Assembly (NCBI GenBank): GCA_964586285.1 | Contig: CAZPHU010000107.1 | Span: 1 to 12,335, forward strand | Length of the DNA stretch: 12,335 nt | Origin: CAZPHU01 sp964586285 | GTDB lineage: Bacteria > Fibrobacterota > Chitinivibrionia > Chitinivibrionales > CAYFVL01 | Direction: 5' to 3' | Shown here: positions 1 through 6,356 of the stretch, in pieces | Layout: each line of letters opens with the position of its first letter | How positions within the stretch are numbered: position 1 is the first letter of the stretch | Translations under genes and position numbers: made by a program | Notes under the pieces: model-generated | What the model was told of the DNA's origin: nothing | The model's input: only the letters and a program-made list of their open reading frames with translations | Databases searched by the model: none

Positions 1-51
1 GCGACCTTCGGCTCCGGAGGCCGACGCTCTATCCAACTGAGCTACTGGCGC
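1..51 (-). tRNA. tRNA-Arg (anticodon CCG), 3' part cut by window edge
   Basis: Read on the minus strand, the sequence begins with a 7-nt acceptor strand GCGCCAG, then TA, a D-arm GCTC...GAGC with the usual AGTTGGATA loop, and an anticodon arm TCGGC-CTCCGGA-GCCGA. The 7-nt loop has CCG in the anticodon position, which reads the arginine codon CGG. The variable region follows, and the T-arm and 3' acceptor strand lie beyond the left edge of the window. Identity rests on fold and anticodon, both directly visible. Confidence 0.93.
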
Positions 52-61
52 ATTTATTGCC

Positions 62-91
62 TATATAATATAGTAAATGGAAGTTAAACAA
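62..91 (-). promoter_or_regulatory. Possible promoter of the tRNA-Arg gene
   Basis: On the minus strand a TTGTTT (-35-like, 86-91) is followed after 18 bases by TATATA (-10-like, 62-67), inside a very AT-rich stretch. Transcription would start close to the tRNA 5' end at 51, leaving almost no leader. Several overlapping TATA-like hexamers are present, so the exact -10 is uncertain. Confidence 0.35.
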
Positions 92-94
92 TAG

Positions 95-124
95 AAAAAA
101 ACACCTTTTGCGTCAGCGTCAAAA
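95..124 (-). terminator. Candidate intrinsic terminator after recD2
   Basis: On the minus strand, 25 bases after the recD2 stop codon, TTTTG-A-CG and CG-CAAAA can pair around a CTGA loop (7 pairs with one bulged A). A run of seven T follows after a 4-base GGTG gap (T run is 95-101). The bulge and the gap weaken the call, but position and T tract fit a recD2 terminator that separates it from the tRNA gene. Confidence 0.42.
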
Positions 125-148
125 CCTCTTTATTTATAAACTGTTACA

Positions 149-2320
149 CTATTTGCTTGCAATTCGTTCTTTTAAATGGGAAAAACGCCGTATTGCGTTT
201 TTGTTTTGCACTGCAAGAGTGAGGGCACGCGAAGAACCGATGAGAACACAAAGAAGTCTAGCTCTCGTTATAGCAGTGTAAAGCAGATTTCGTTGAAGCA
301 TCACGAAATGTTGTGTGCTTAGAGCTACAATTATCACCGGAAATTCGCTCCCCTGGCTCTTGTGAATGCTTATACAATATGCATGCTCAAGCTCATCGAG
401 GTTTTTTTTCTCATAGGTGACCGCATTTCCGTCAAAATCTACTACCAGGCTGTTTTCACCAATTATACCTGCAATGAAGCCTACATCCCCGTTAAAAACT
501 CCCGTATCATAATTGTTTTGAACCTGCATGACCTTATCGCCTACCCGAAAAACACTCTTCCCATACTCTATGCCCTGGTCGGATGTGTTGATTTCCCTTT
601 GCAAGACAAGGTTTATGTTTTGCGTCCCCAGCGTTCCCTTGTGCATGGGTGACAAAATCTGGATATCCTTCAGCGGATCCAGAGAATAGCGGCTTGGCAG
701 GCGGTTGGTTACGATATCGATCAGCGTTTCCAGGCAGCTGTCGGGATCGTGGCGTCGAATAAAAAAACAATTATCCTCGGTTCGGTTGTTGAACCTGGGT
801 ACCGTGTCGTGGATAATCTCGTGAGCGGCGGTTACTATTCGGCTCTTTGCCGCCTGACGGAAAATGGTGGTAAGTCGTACGTGTGGTATTTGCCTACTCT
901 CAATAAGATCATGAAGAACATTGCCCGCTCCCACCGAAGGAAGCTGGTTGCTGTCGCCTACCATTATCAACCTGGTCCTGGGCGAGAGCGCCTTGAGAAA
1001 GGAGCGCATCAGCATCAAATCCACCATCGATGATTCATCTATGATTACTACATCCGATTTCACCGGCTTATTTTCGTTTCGTCCGAACACCTCTCCCGCA
1101 GACCGGGGGTTATACTCCAACAATCGGTGTATGGTCTTGGCCTGGAGGCCCGAAATCGTTCCCATTCTCTGGGCTGCTCTTCCCGTAGGTGCTGCGAGTA
1201 CTACCTGGATTCGATTTTCCCGAAAGAAGGAGACGACTACCTGAAGAGTGGTTGTTTTTCCGGTACCGGGCCCGCCGGTGAGCAGGAAAAATGAATTCTG
1301 AATCGCTCTCTTCACCGCCTCTATCTGTTTTTCGTCTCCGTTCCAGCCTCTTTTGCTGCTGTAGCCGGCGATCCACTGATCCAGAATATGGTCGGGGAAA
1401 GCATTAGCGGACCCGTTTTGTACTCTTTTAGTAAATAGTTGAGCTACTTCGACTTCTGCAAAGAAGTAACTTTTCAGGTAGATGCGGTCATCCTCGCAAA
1501 TCAACACCTTCTCACCAATCGCATGGTCCAGGGAATATATGACCTTCTCGTCGCTCACTTCCAGCAGCTCAACTCCGTCACGGATTACCTGTTCTCGCGG
1601 AAGATAAACATGGCCGTTTGTCGTGGCCTCTTTGAGAACGAAGATAATACCTGCTTTTATCCGCATGTATGAATCGTGCCTTGAGCCGAGTTTGCGCGCG
1701 ACAGCGTCGGCTTTCTTGAAACCGATTCCGGTTATATCATAAACAAGAGTATAGGGATCCTTAGATATAACCTCCTTTGACCGCTCACCGTATGTCCGAG
1801 ATATCTTAGTGATCATCGAGAGGCCGACACCGAATTCATAAAGAAACAACATCAGGTCTCTTATTTTTGAGTGCTGTCTCCAGGCCGCGATGATTCCTTC
1901 CGCGGTTTTCTTTCCGATACCGTTTACTTCCAGAAGTCTTTTCGGCTCTTCATCAAGGATGGTCAGGGTTTGTGAACCGAAAGTTTGGACAATCTTTTCG
2001 GCCCGCCCCGGGCCTATCTGGGGAATATAGCCGGATCCCAGGAGCATCGTTATGCCCTTGATGGTGGTAGGTCGGACAAGCTCAAAACCGGCCAGCGAAA
2101 ACTGTACACCGAATTTTTTGTGCCTCTGCCACGAGCCTCTTACCCTGATGGACTCACCCCGTTCAATTGCAGGCATGATCCCTACACACGTACACACGGT
2201 GCCGTCCGATTCTCTTTGCAGCCGAACTACCGCGAAACCGGTCTCCTCGTTACGAAAGTTTATTTCCACAACGATTCCGTCAAACTGCTCTGTCGAGGAC
2301 TGTATGGAGTTCTCAGGCAT
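149..2320 (-). CDS. recD2: RecD2-type ATP-dependent DNA helicase
   Basis: A 723-residue superfamily 1B helicase expected to unwind DNA 5' to 3' in genome maintenance. RecD2 enzymes act without RecB and RecC and carry an extra N-terminal region, present here: an OB-like start and helix-hairpin-helix segments around 90-145 and 190-210 (for example VNGIGKKTA at 132-140 and ITGIGFKKA at 196-204). The helicase core follows: Walker A GGPGTGKTT (349-357), motif Ia APTGRAA (377-383), Walker B IIDESS (426-431), motif III GDSNQLPSVG (455-464), FRQA (487-490), motif V SIHKSQGSEF (651-660) and motif VI YTAITRAR (681-688). All motifs are intact and the length is normal for the family. The start is the most upstream in-frame ATG; no Shine-Dalgarno precedes it, and the terminator of the upstream small gene lies only about 30 bases away, so how it is expressed is unclear (readthrough or a near-leaderless start). 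Confidence 0.95.
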   Translation of the reverse strand: MPENSIQSSTEQFDGIVVEINFRNEETGFAVVRLQRESDGTVCTCVGIMPAIERGESIRVRGSWQRHKKFGVQFSLAGFELVRPTTIKGITMLLGSGYIPQIGPGRAEKIVQTFGSQTLTILDEEPKRLLEVNGIGKKTAEGIIAAWRQHSKIRDLMLFLYEFGVGLSMITKISRTYGERSKEVISKDPYTLVYDITGIGFKKADAVARKLGSRHDSYMRIKAGIIFVLKEATTNGHVYLPREQVIRDGVELLEVSDEKVIYSLDHAIGEKVLICEDDRIYLKSYFFAEVEVAQLFTKRVQNGSANAFPDHILDQWIAGYSSKRGWNGDEKQIEAVKRAIQNSFFLLTGGPGTGKTTTLQVVVSFFRENRIQVVLAAPTGRAAQRMGTISGLQAKTIHRLLEYNPRSAGEVFGRNENKPVKSDVVIIDESSMVDLMLMRSFLKALSPRTRLIMVGDSNQLPSVGAGNVLHDLIESRQIPHVRLTTIFRQAAKSRIVTAAHEIIHDTVPRFNNRTEDNCFFIRRHDPDSCLETLIDIVTNRLPSRYSLDPLKDIQILSPMHKGTLGTQNINLVLQREINTSDQGIEYGKSVFRVGDKVMQVQNNYDTGVFNGDVGFIAGIIGENSLVVDFDGNAVTYEKKNLDELEHAYCISIHKSQGSEFPVIIVALSTQHFVMLQRNLLYTAITRARLLCVLIGSSRALTLAVQNKNAIRRFSHLKERIASK

Positions 2321-2351
2321 TAGGACTCGTACATAACCGGTTTTTTTGGGG

Positions 2352-2384
2352 AAAAAAAGAAAGGTGTGGCAAAAACCACACCTT
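2352..2384 (-). terminator. Intrinsic terminator after the bS22-like gene
   Basis: A perfect 9-bp stem (AAGGTGTGG at 2361-2369 with CCACACCTT at 2376-2384) closes a 6-base loop. On the minus strand it is followed directly by TCTTTTTTT (2352-2360). This is a textbook rho-independent terminator, 56 bases after the bS22-like stop codon and 31 bases before the recD2 start. Confidence 0.85.
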
Positions 2385-2440
2385 ATCTCATGGCAAAAAC
2401 TCTGTCTCAGGCATACATATTTGAATGTATGGTTTTACTT

Positions 2441-2536
2441 TTAAACCTTGCGTTTCTTGTGCCGGTTGAGACGTCTGCGTTTTTTTCTCTTGTGTTTAGC
2501 GATCTTCGCTTTCCTGTGTTTTTTAACATTTGCCAT
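2441..2536 (-). CDS. bS22/mS38-like small ribosomal protein (AURKAIP1/COX24 domain)
   Basis: A 31-codon gene reading MANVKKHRKAKIAKHK followed by a KRRRLNRHKKRKV-type tail. Eighteen of the 31 residues are Lys or Arg and three are His. This matches the very short AURKAIP1/COX24-domain proteins of bacteria. In mycobacteria the counterpart is bS22, a small-subunit protein near the decoding site, and its mitochondrial relative is mS38. The start is supported by an AAAGGG Shine-Dalgarno about 9 bases upstream. A promoter-like sequence lies 40 bases upstream and a strong terminator downstream, so it appears to be a monocistronic gene. It would bind 16S rRNA in the 30S subunit, by analogy with the family. 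It is too short for most ORF cut-offs. An unrelated basic peptide is the alternative, but the pattern, RBS and flanking signals together make a real gene likely. Confidence 0.82.
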   Translation of the reverse strand: MANVKKHRKAKIAKHKRKKRRRLNRHKKRKV

Positions 2537-2576
2537 GGATATGAACCCTTTCTATATGATTTGCCAAAACTAGTTA

Positions 2577-2604
2577 ATCATATAAAATGTGTTTTGTCAT
2601 GTAA
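2577..2604 (-). promoter_or_regulatory. Candidate promoter of the bS22-like gene
   Basis: On the minus strand TTACAT (2599-2604) and TATGAT (2577-2582) are separated by 16 bases, close to the sigma-70 pattern. Transcription would start about 35 bases before the ATG at 2536. A TTGACC (2608-2613) also lies nearby but is too far from this -10 for standard spacing. Confidence 0.45.
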
Positions 2605-2751
2605 GGTGGTCAAGAATCGTTTAAAATTCTGAGGTAATAAATGAATTTTCGGTAATCAAGCAATCGCTTATCCTACAATTCTATACTTCAATACAGGGGA
2701 TGTTTTGATGCAATGCGGCTTGAGTCCAAATCGGTTAAATTGTAAAATGAA

Positions 2752-2781
2752 TTGAAAAACGGCTCTGAATAGTTCTATAAT
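2752..2781 (+). promoter_or_regulatory. Sigma-70-like promoter placed for a leaderless mRNA
   Basis: TTGAAA (2752-2757) and a perfect TATAAT (2776-2781) are 18 bases apart. The -10 ends only 5 bases before the ATG at 2787, so the transcript would begin at or next to the start codon. No Shine-Dalgarno lies between them. Confidence 0.6.
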
Positions 2782-2786
2782 GAATC

Positions 2787-4067
2787 ATGAGCTACAATCT
2801 GATCATTACTCATGTTCCGCCGCCCAGGGCACGCAGTGTGCTCGCCCGGCATATCGCGCAAAATCCGGCCATTTCCCTTCAAAGGGCACTTGAGCTTTTG
2901 AATGAAGTGCCTTTCGTGTATTCCCAGAAGCTCAGTCGGGAGCAGGCCGCCAGACAGATCGCGGGACTCAGAAAAATGGGAGTACAACTTCGGGTGGAAG
3001 AAAGCGAAATCCAAAACGCTTCACCGAAAGATAAAACTTTGCCCGAAAAGAACGAGCTTGAGTCGCCGGTCTTAAAAGAGGATGCGTCTCAAGGCGAACT
3101 CAATGAACCACAACGCAGGCTGAATCACGATTCACCGGATCAAGACAATAAAAACCATTCTGAGTTACCTCAACAAACCCAAATGGAATCATATACCGAA
3201 GAGGTAAATGAACCAAAACCTCCCGATTCGCTCCGGAAGACCGAAAAAAACCAGGCTTTAGAACATGGAACACACAAAGCCGGCTCAAAGCTCAAGCACA
3301 TTGATATCCTTAGGGCAACAGACAGTAAGCGCGTCAAAAAGAGAACCGTTTTCTTTCGTTTTATGCTTGTAATCGCTCTTTTAGGAGTCCTGAGTCTTCT
3401 GCTGTATCACGCCGACAAAGGGAAAGAATACCAAATCGCCTCCGAGGGGCCTGTTTTGGTGAAAAAGACAAATGCCGATAACTCATCATCGTCTGCAAGC
3501 CGGAAAAAACAACGGAGAGTTTCCGAGGAAAAAAAGCGGGCTCAGCGGATTCATGTTGGCCCGGTGCGCAAAGCACAATCGATAATGTACGTGGATTCGG
3601 CGGTACATGCCGCTGATCTAATGAAGAGAATCAATTTCTACAAAGTCGCACTGTCTTTTAACAGGTATAACCTGGATGCCTGGTTTGGATTGATAAATGC
3701 TTACAAAGAGGCCGGTATGATTAAGCAGGCTTTGGATGCCGAAAAACAGATGCAAGCTCTTTTCGGAGAAGACATAGATCAAGTACACTCAATCGTCGGA
3801 CGTTTTGGAAGGCTTATCGATGTGGCCGGGCCAAATGACGGTATTTATCGGGTAACCTACAAAACCGCAAAGGGGTCAAAATCGGAGCTTGAAAAGGAGA
3901 CCTTTCTACTTGCCCGGGCACTTCGGCCAAATTGTGATTGCACAACACTAATCCTTTATGCTTCGACCACAAAAGGCGCGGGACTTCTTGCACGCATACC
4001 CACGAAAGGATTTCCCGACAGCTTTTCCGGTTATAAGTCTCATGCTAAGATCATGACCGCGCGGTAG
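2787..4067 (+). CDS. Membrane protein with N-terminal L7/L12-C-terminal-like domain and C-terminal TPR-like domain
   Basis: A 426-residue protein I cannot assign to a named family. Residues 1-72 follow the pattern of the ribosomal L7/L12 C-terminal domain: a first strand YNLIITHV, a helix ending ARHIAQ, a second helix SLQRALELLNEVP, and a last helix and strand EQAARQIAGLRKMGVQLRVE. Residues 73-185 are a polar, Glu/Lys/Pro/Gln-rich linker likely to be disordered. One transmembrane helix follows at about 189-207, with basic residues KRVKKR before it, so the N-terminus is probably cytoplasmic. A second basic, Ser-rich linker runs to about 260. The C-terminal domain contains a TPR-like pair of helices (about 283-325, YKVALSFNRYNLDAWFGLIN onward) and would be periplasmic. 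The start is supported because it coincides with the first strand of the domain. The gene is convergent with the next one. Function unknown; adjacency to ribosomal-type genes does not prove a link to translation. Confidence 0.85.
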   Translation: MSYNLIITHVPPPRARSVLARHIAQNPAISLQRALELLNEVPFVYSQKLSREQAARQIAGLRKMGVQLRVEESEIQNASPKDKTLPEKNELESPVLKEDASQGELNEPQRRLNHDSPDQDNKNHSELPQQTQMESYTEEVNEPKPPDSLRKTEKNQALEHGTHKAGSKLKHIDILRATDSKRVKKRTVFFRFMLVIALLGVLSLLLYHADKGKEYQIASEGPVLVKKTNADNSSSSASRKKQRRVSEEKKRAQRIHVGPVRKAQSIMYVDSAVHAADLMKRINFYKVALSFNRYNLDAWFGLINAYKEAGMIKQALDAEKQMQALFGEDIDQVHSIVGRFGRLIDVAGPNDGIYRVTYKTAKGSKSELEKETFLLARALRPNCDCTTLILYASTTKGAGLLARIPTKGFPDSFSGYKSHAKIMTAR

Positions 4068-4086
4068 TGCGGTTTGCTGAAAACCG

Positions 4087-4113
4087 AAACTGCCGCGTTT
4101 GCCGCGACAGTTT
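4087..4113. terminator. Inverted repeat between convergent genes, possible bidirectional terminator
   Basis: AAACTG (4087-4092) and CAGTTT (4108-4113) pair, then after one mismatch CGCG pairs with CGCG around a TTTGC loop. The repeat sits in the 59-bp gap between two convergent stop codons, and its A and T ends would give a short U run in either direction. The U runs are only three bases, so strength is doubtful. A 12-bp palindrome (CGGCTTAAGCCG, 4123-4134) overlaps the stop codon of the minus-strand gene. Confidence 0.45.
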
Positions 4114-4126
4114 AGTCAGCCCCGGC

Positions 4127-4936
4127 TTAAGCCGAGCGGCTCTGAAGAAAATCAAGAAGATTTTCGGCCACTTTTTCAAGCTGCGGCGGAAAATTGGTAT
4201 CTTCACAGTATATTTGAAGCACCTCCACGATCGTAAGCAGATCCATCATAGTAAGTGGATTTTTATTTTTCTTTTCAAGCTTGTCGCTTACGGTCTCCAA
4301 ATTGTCATAATAAAAAACTACCCTGTCCTGCTCCTGCTCGAGTCGATCGGCCTCGTCCTGAAGTCGGTTACAATACCCGTTAATCGGCCCCTCTTCGGTT
4401 GGAGTAAAAGTGACGTCGACAGTTTCCTCCATTTCCGGCTCCGAAAACCTGACTTCATGAAATTGAAAGGCTTTGAGGCGATCTTTTGTGGAGACGTATT
4501 TGACGCTGTACACTCCTTCGTTTTTTTCGAAATGGTGATCGATGCCCTCGTGGGCTTGAGCCAGATGTTGCCTGTGAACGTAGAGTATGAACAAGCGGTT
4601 TGTTTCACTTTCAATCGGAAAAGTGTCGGAGGACGTGGCGTTTTCTATGATAAAAGGAATCTTTCGATCGCGAAGAATCGCCTGAGCTAAAAGAAGATCG
4701 GTTTGATCGAAATAGTGCTCAAACGCAACGAAATCCTGTACGTCATGGATATGAGCAGTTTTTTCGGCGTTGGTTTTTTCCTGCTCAACCTGCTGCTCAC
4801 TGATGCCTCGCGAAGCAATTTCCTCTTTCATGATCGCGATCGCCTCGTCTGTATACTCTTTTTGCTTCTGAGCATACTGCTCAAGAAGTTGCTTGTCGGA
4901 GAAATTTTTGATGTGATTTCGAAGTTCTTCAGACAT
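4127..4936 (-). CDS. Hypothetical protein with DUF2007-like middle domain
   Basis: A 269-residue soluble protein with no signal peptide or membrane segment. The N-terminus (about 10-46) has the pattern LLEQYAQK...YTDEAIAIMKEEIASRGI, a short helical motif seen in many proteins that begin a DUF2007-type region. Residues about 68-136 (FVAFEHYFDQTDLLLAQAIL through RQHLAQAHEGIDHHF) resemble DUF2007, a small ferredoxin-like domain of unknown role, once described as putative signal transducing. The C-terminal 130 residues are acidic and helical, with a likely coiled coil at about 190-222, and I do not recognise them. An upstream in-frame ATG at 5029 exists, but the start at 4936 is preferred because GGAGGG lies 8 bases before it and the extra 31 codons look non-coding. 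The domain call is by eye. Confidence 0.8.
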   Translation of the reverse strand: MSEELRNHIKNFSDKQLLEQYAQKQKEYTDEAIAIMKEEIASRGISEQQVEQEKTNAEKTAHIHDVQDFVAFEHYFDQTDLLLAQAILRDRKIPFIIENATSSDTFPIESETNRLFILYVHRQHLAQAHEGIDHHFEKNEGVYSVKYVSTKDRLKAFQFHEVRFSEPEMEETVDVTFTPTEEGPINGYCNRLQDEADRLEQEQDRVVFYYDNLETVSDKLEKKNKNPLTMMDLLTIVEVLQIYCEDTNFPPQLEKVAENLLDFLQSRSA

Positions 4937-5041
4937 ATAGTTAACCCTCCAGATTGCATATGAACAAACCAGGCACCCGGTTCTTATCTTTAAAATATAT
5001 GTTTTGCATATCCGCGCTTTTTCAACCATCTCTTACCCCGA

Positions 5042-5060
5042 GTGCATTTCCCGTGCATTT
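5042..5060 (+). repeat. Direct repeat of GTGCATTT with an 11-bp period
   Basis: Two copies of GTGCATTT lie at 5042-5049 and 5053-5060, one helical turn apart. Two related octamers, TTGCATAT, lie at 4954-4961 and 5004-5011 in the same divergent intergenic region. The one-turn phasing suggests a protein binding site, but no regulator is identifiable here. Confidence 0.4.
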
Positions 5061-5156
5061 GGCTGATATAAACCGGTATATGAAAACAAAATCTCTTTTA
5101 CGCATCACATGAAACGATCACGGACCACTCTTTACGGCAATTTTTTCTTAAAGGTG

Positions 5157-5184
5157 TTGATTTTATCCTTTCTTAACAGATACT
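5157..5184 (+). promoter_or_regulatory. Weak candidate promoter of the HAD phosphatase gene
   Basis: TTGATT (5157-5162) and GATACT (5179-5184) are 16 bases apart. A TTTATA follows directly at 5184-5189 and could serve instead. Either would give an mRNA leader of about 140 bases before the ATG at 5332. Confidence 0.3.
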
Positions 5185-5331
5185 TTATAGAAAGCGATAG
5201 AACATAGCATGAATTATGCCTGTATAAACTTTCTCTTCGGCGTTGGTACATTTTTTGTTTTGCCGAGTATCCGAAAAAATCCATCGTCGGTTTAAAACTG
5301 ACTGCCTCTACGCCGGGATTAAAGGAGTGGT

Positions 5332-6147
5332 ATGCTGCCCAGATTATTTGCTTTTGATCTTGATGGAACGCTTTTAACCACGGATAAGCGTCTGAGTGAA
5401 AGAAATAAGGAAGCTCTGATCGACATGCATCGACACGGGTCAATTGTTGCGCTTGCGTCGGGGCGACTGGGAAGCTCCATGATGCGCTACGCGCACTCGC
5501 TTGGATTTAAGCCTGCCATGTTAACCCTCAACGGAGCGGCTGTTTTTGCCGATCATTCGCCAAATTCCAGGGTAGTATATCATGCGCCGCTCGAAGCGGA
5601 ATTTGCCGACTTCCTGATAAAGTATGCCGACGGAAAAGATTTTGCACTCAACTACTATCTGGATAATGTTCTCCACTCAAACCGCACGAAACTAAATTCC
5701 CCTTGGATTGACCTGTATCATCAACAGACTGGTACAGAGTATCGGTTTGTGGATGATTTGTCCGTTTTCACCGGCAAGTCACCATCGAAGGTGATATTTG
5801 TCGGGGAGCCCAAACGTCTGGACAGCATAGAGTCGGAATTTCGCCGTAAATGGGATACACAACTGTACATTGTGCGCACCTGGGACTACTATCTGGAATT
5901 TCTATGCCGCGATGCAAACAAAGCCAGGGGGCTTTATGCTCTGGCTCAATCATTGAATATCGACCTCAAAGATGTAGCGGCGTTTGGGGACGCCGAAAAC
6001 GACATCCCGATGCTGCGGGAAGTCGGGCTTGGTATAGCTGTGGCCAATGCGTCGGATATCGTGAAGAAAGCCTCCGATTATGTTTCTCCCTGGACAAATG
6101 ATGAGGACGCAGTGGCACGGGAATGGGAAAGAATAAAACAGCAATAA
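5332..6147 (+). CDS. Cof-type HAD-IIB family hydrolase (small-molecule phosphatase)
   Basis: A 271-residue cytoplasmic Mg-dependent phosphatase of the Cof/YidA type. Motif I is FDLDGTLL, with the nucleophile Asp9 and acid/base Asp11. Motif II is the Ser in LASGR (Ser43). The motif III Lys is likely Lys197 in ANKARGL, and motif IV is GDAENDIPML with Asp220 and Asp224. The cap of the IIB type lies between motifs II and III (about 85-185). The C-terminus has the typical GIAVANA and ASDYVSPWTNDEDAVA segments. Family members dephosphorylate sugar phosphates, flavin or nucleotide-type compounds with overlapping specificity, so the substrate cannot be named. The start is well supported by AAAGGAG 4 bases upstream (5321-5327). 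Length is normal. The gene stands alone, convergent with the CoA-binding gene. No clear terminator follows; AAGG/CCTT around 6197-6208 is too weak. Confidence 0.93.
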   Translation: MLPRLFAFDLDGTLLTTDKRLSERNKEALIDMHRHGSIVALASGRLGSSMMRYAHSLGFKPAMLTLNGAAVFADHSPNSRVVYHAPLEAEFADFLIKYADGKDFALNYYLDNVLHSNRTKLNSPWIDLYHQQTGTEYRFVDDLSVFTGKSPSKVIFVGEPKRLDSIESEFRRKWDTQLYIVRTWDYYLEFLCRDANKARGLYALAQSLNIDLKDVAAFGDAENDIPMLREVGLGIAVANASDIVKKASDYVSPWTNDEDAVAREWERIKQQ

Positions 6148-6222
6148 AGTTCCCCACACCCGCCTTTGCTGTCCAGTATGCTCGATCCGCCCAAGGAAGG
6201 CTCTCCTTTGCAGTACTATTTT

Positions 6223-6231
6223 TGATATAAT
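6223..6231 (+). promoter_or_regulatory. Extended -10 promoter-like motif in the convergent gap
   Basis: TGATATAAT is a perfect extended -10 element (TGnTATAAT), but the hexamer 17 bases upstream is not -35-like. It points rightward into the 209-bp gap between the convergent HAD and CoA-binding genes. Eighty bases downstream is GGGAGGTGA, then an ATG at 6318 followed by only one sense codon and TGA. A transcript from here would run antisense to the CoA-binding gene. Whether it is used is unknown. Confidence 0.35.
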
Positions 6232-6356
6232 CTCTTCGGCTCAGATAATTTCACTGATAAGCGCAGTCCTGTGTGTAATTAATCTGGGCATCGAAGATAT
6301 TCATGGGAGGTGAACCAATGAACTGAGTGACAAACAAAGACTTGCCCCTCCCGAAG

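Larger units (their letters stand above)
4937..5331. other. 395-bp divergent intergenic region
   Basis: This stretch separates the minus-strand DUF2007-like gene from the plus-strand HAD gene, so it should hold both promoters. I see no gene with a supported start. It holds four TGCAT-containing octamers (two TTGCATAT, two GTGCATTT), a weak promoter-like pair for the plus strand at 5157-5184, and, after that, a leader of about 140 bases with short self-complementary segments. For the minus strand, a TTGAAA near 5020 and AT-rich -10-like sequences near 4990 are present but with poor spacing. Confidence 0.6.

Noticed and set aside
2366..2632. 88-codon plus-strand frame across the bS22-like gene
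   Set aside because: It starts inside the terminator hairpin, has no RBS, and its hydrophobic content is simply the complement of Lys/Arg codons on the other strand.
2708..2755. 15-codon frame MQCGLSPNRLNCKMN before the L7/L12-like gene
   Set aside because: An AGGGG lies upstream at a plausible distance, but the frame ends before the TATAAT and nothing else supports it.
4067..4690. 207-codon plus-strand frame opposite the DUF2007-like gene
   Set aside because: It has no RBS, reads as a low-quality hydrophobic/basic mixture, and lies wholly over a minus-strand gene with a strong RBS and recognisable domain.
5209..5295. 28-codon frame starting MNYACINF in the HAD leader
   Set aside because: There is no RBS before the ATG, and its sequence overlaps the possible RNA hairpin; not supported as a peptide gene.
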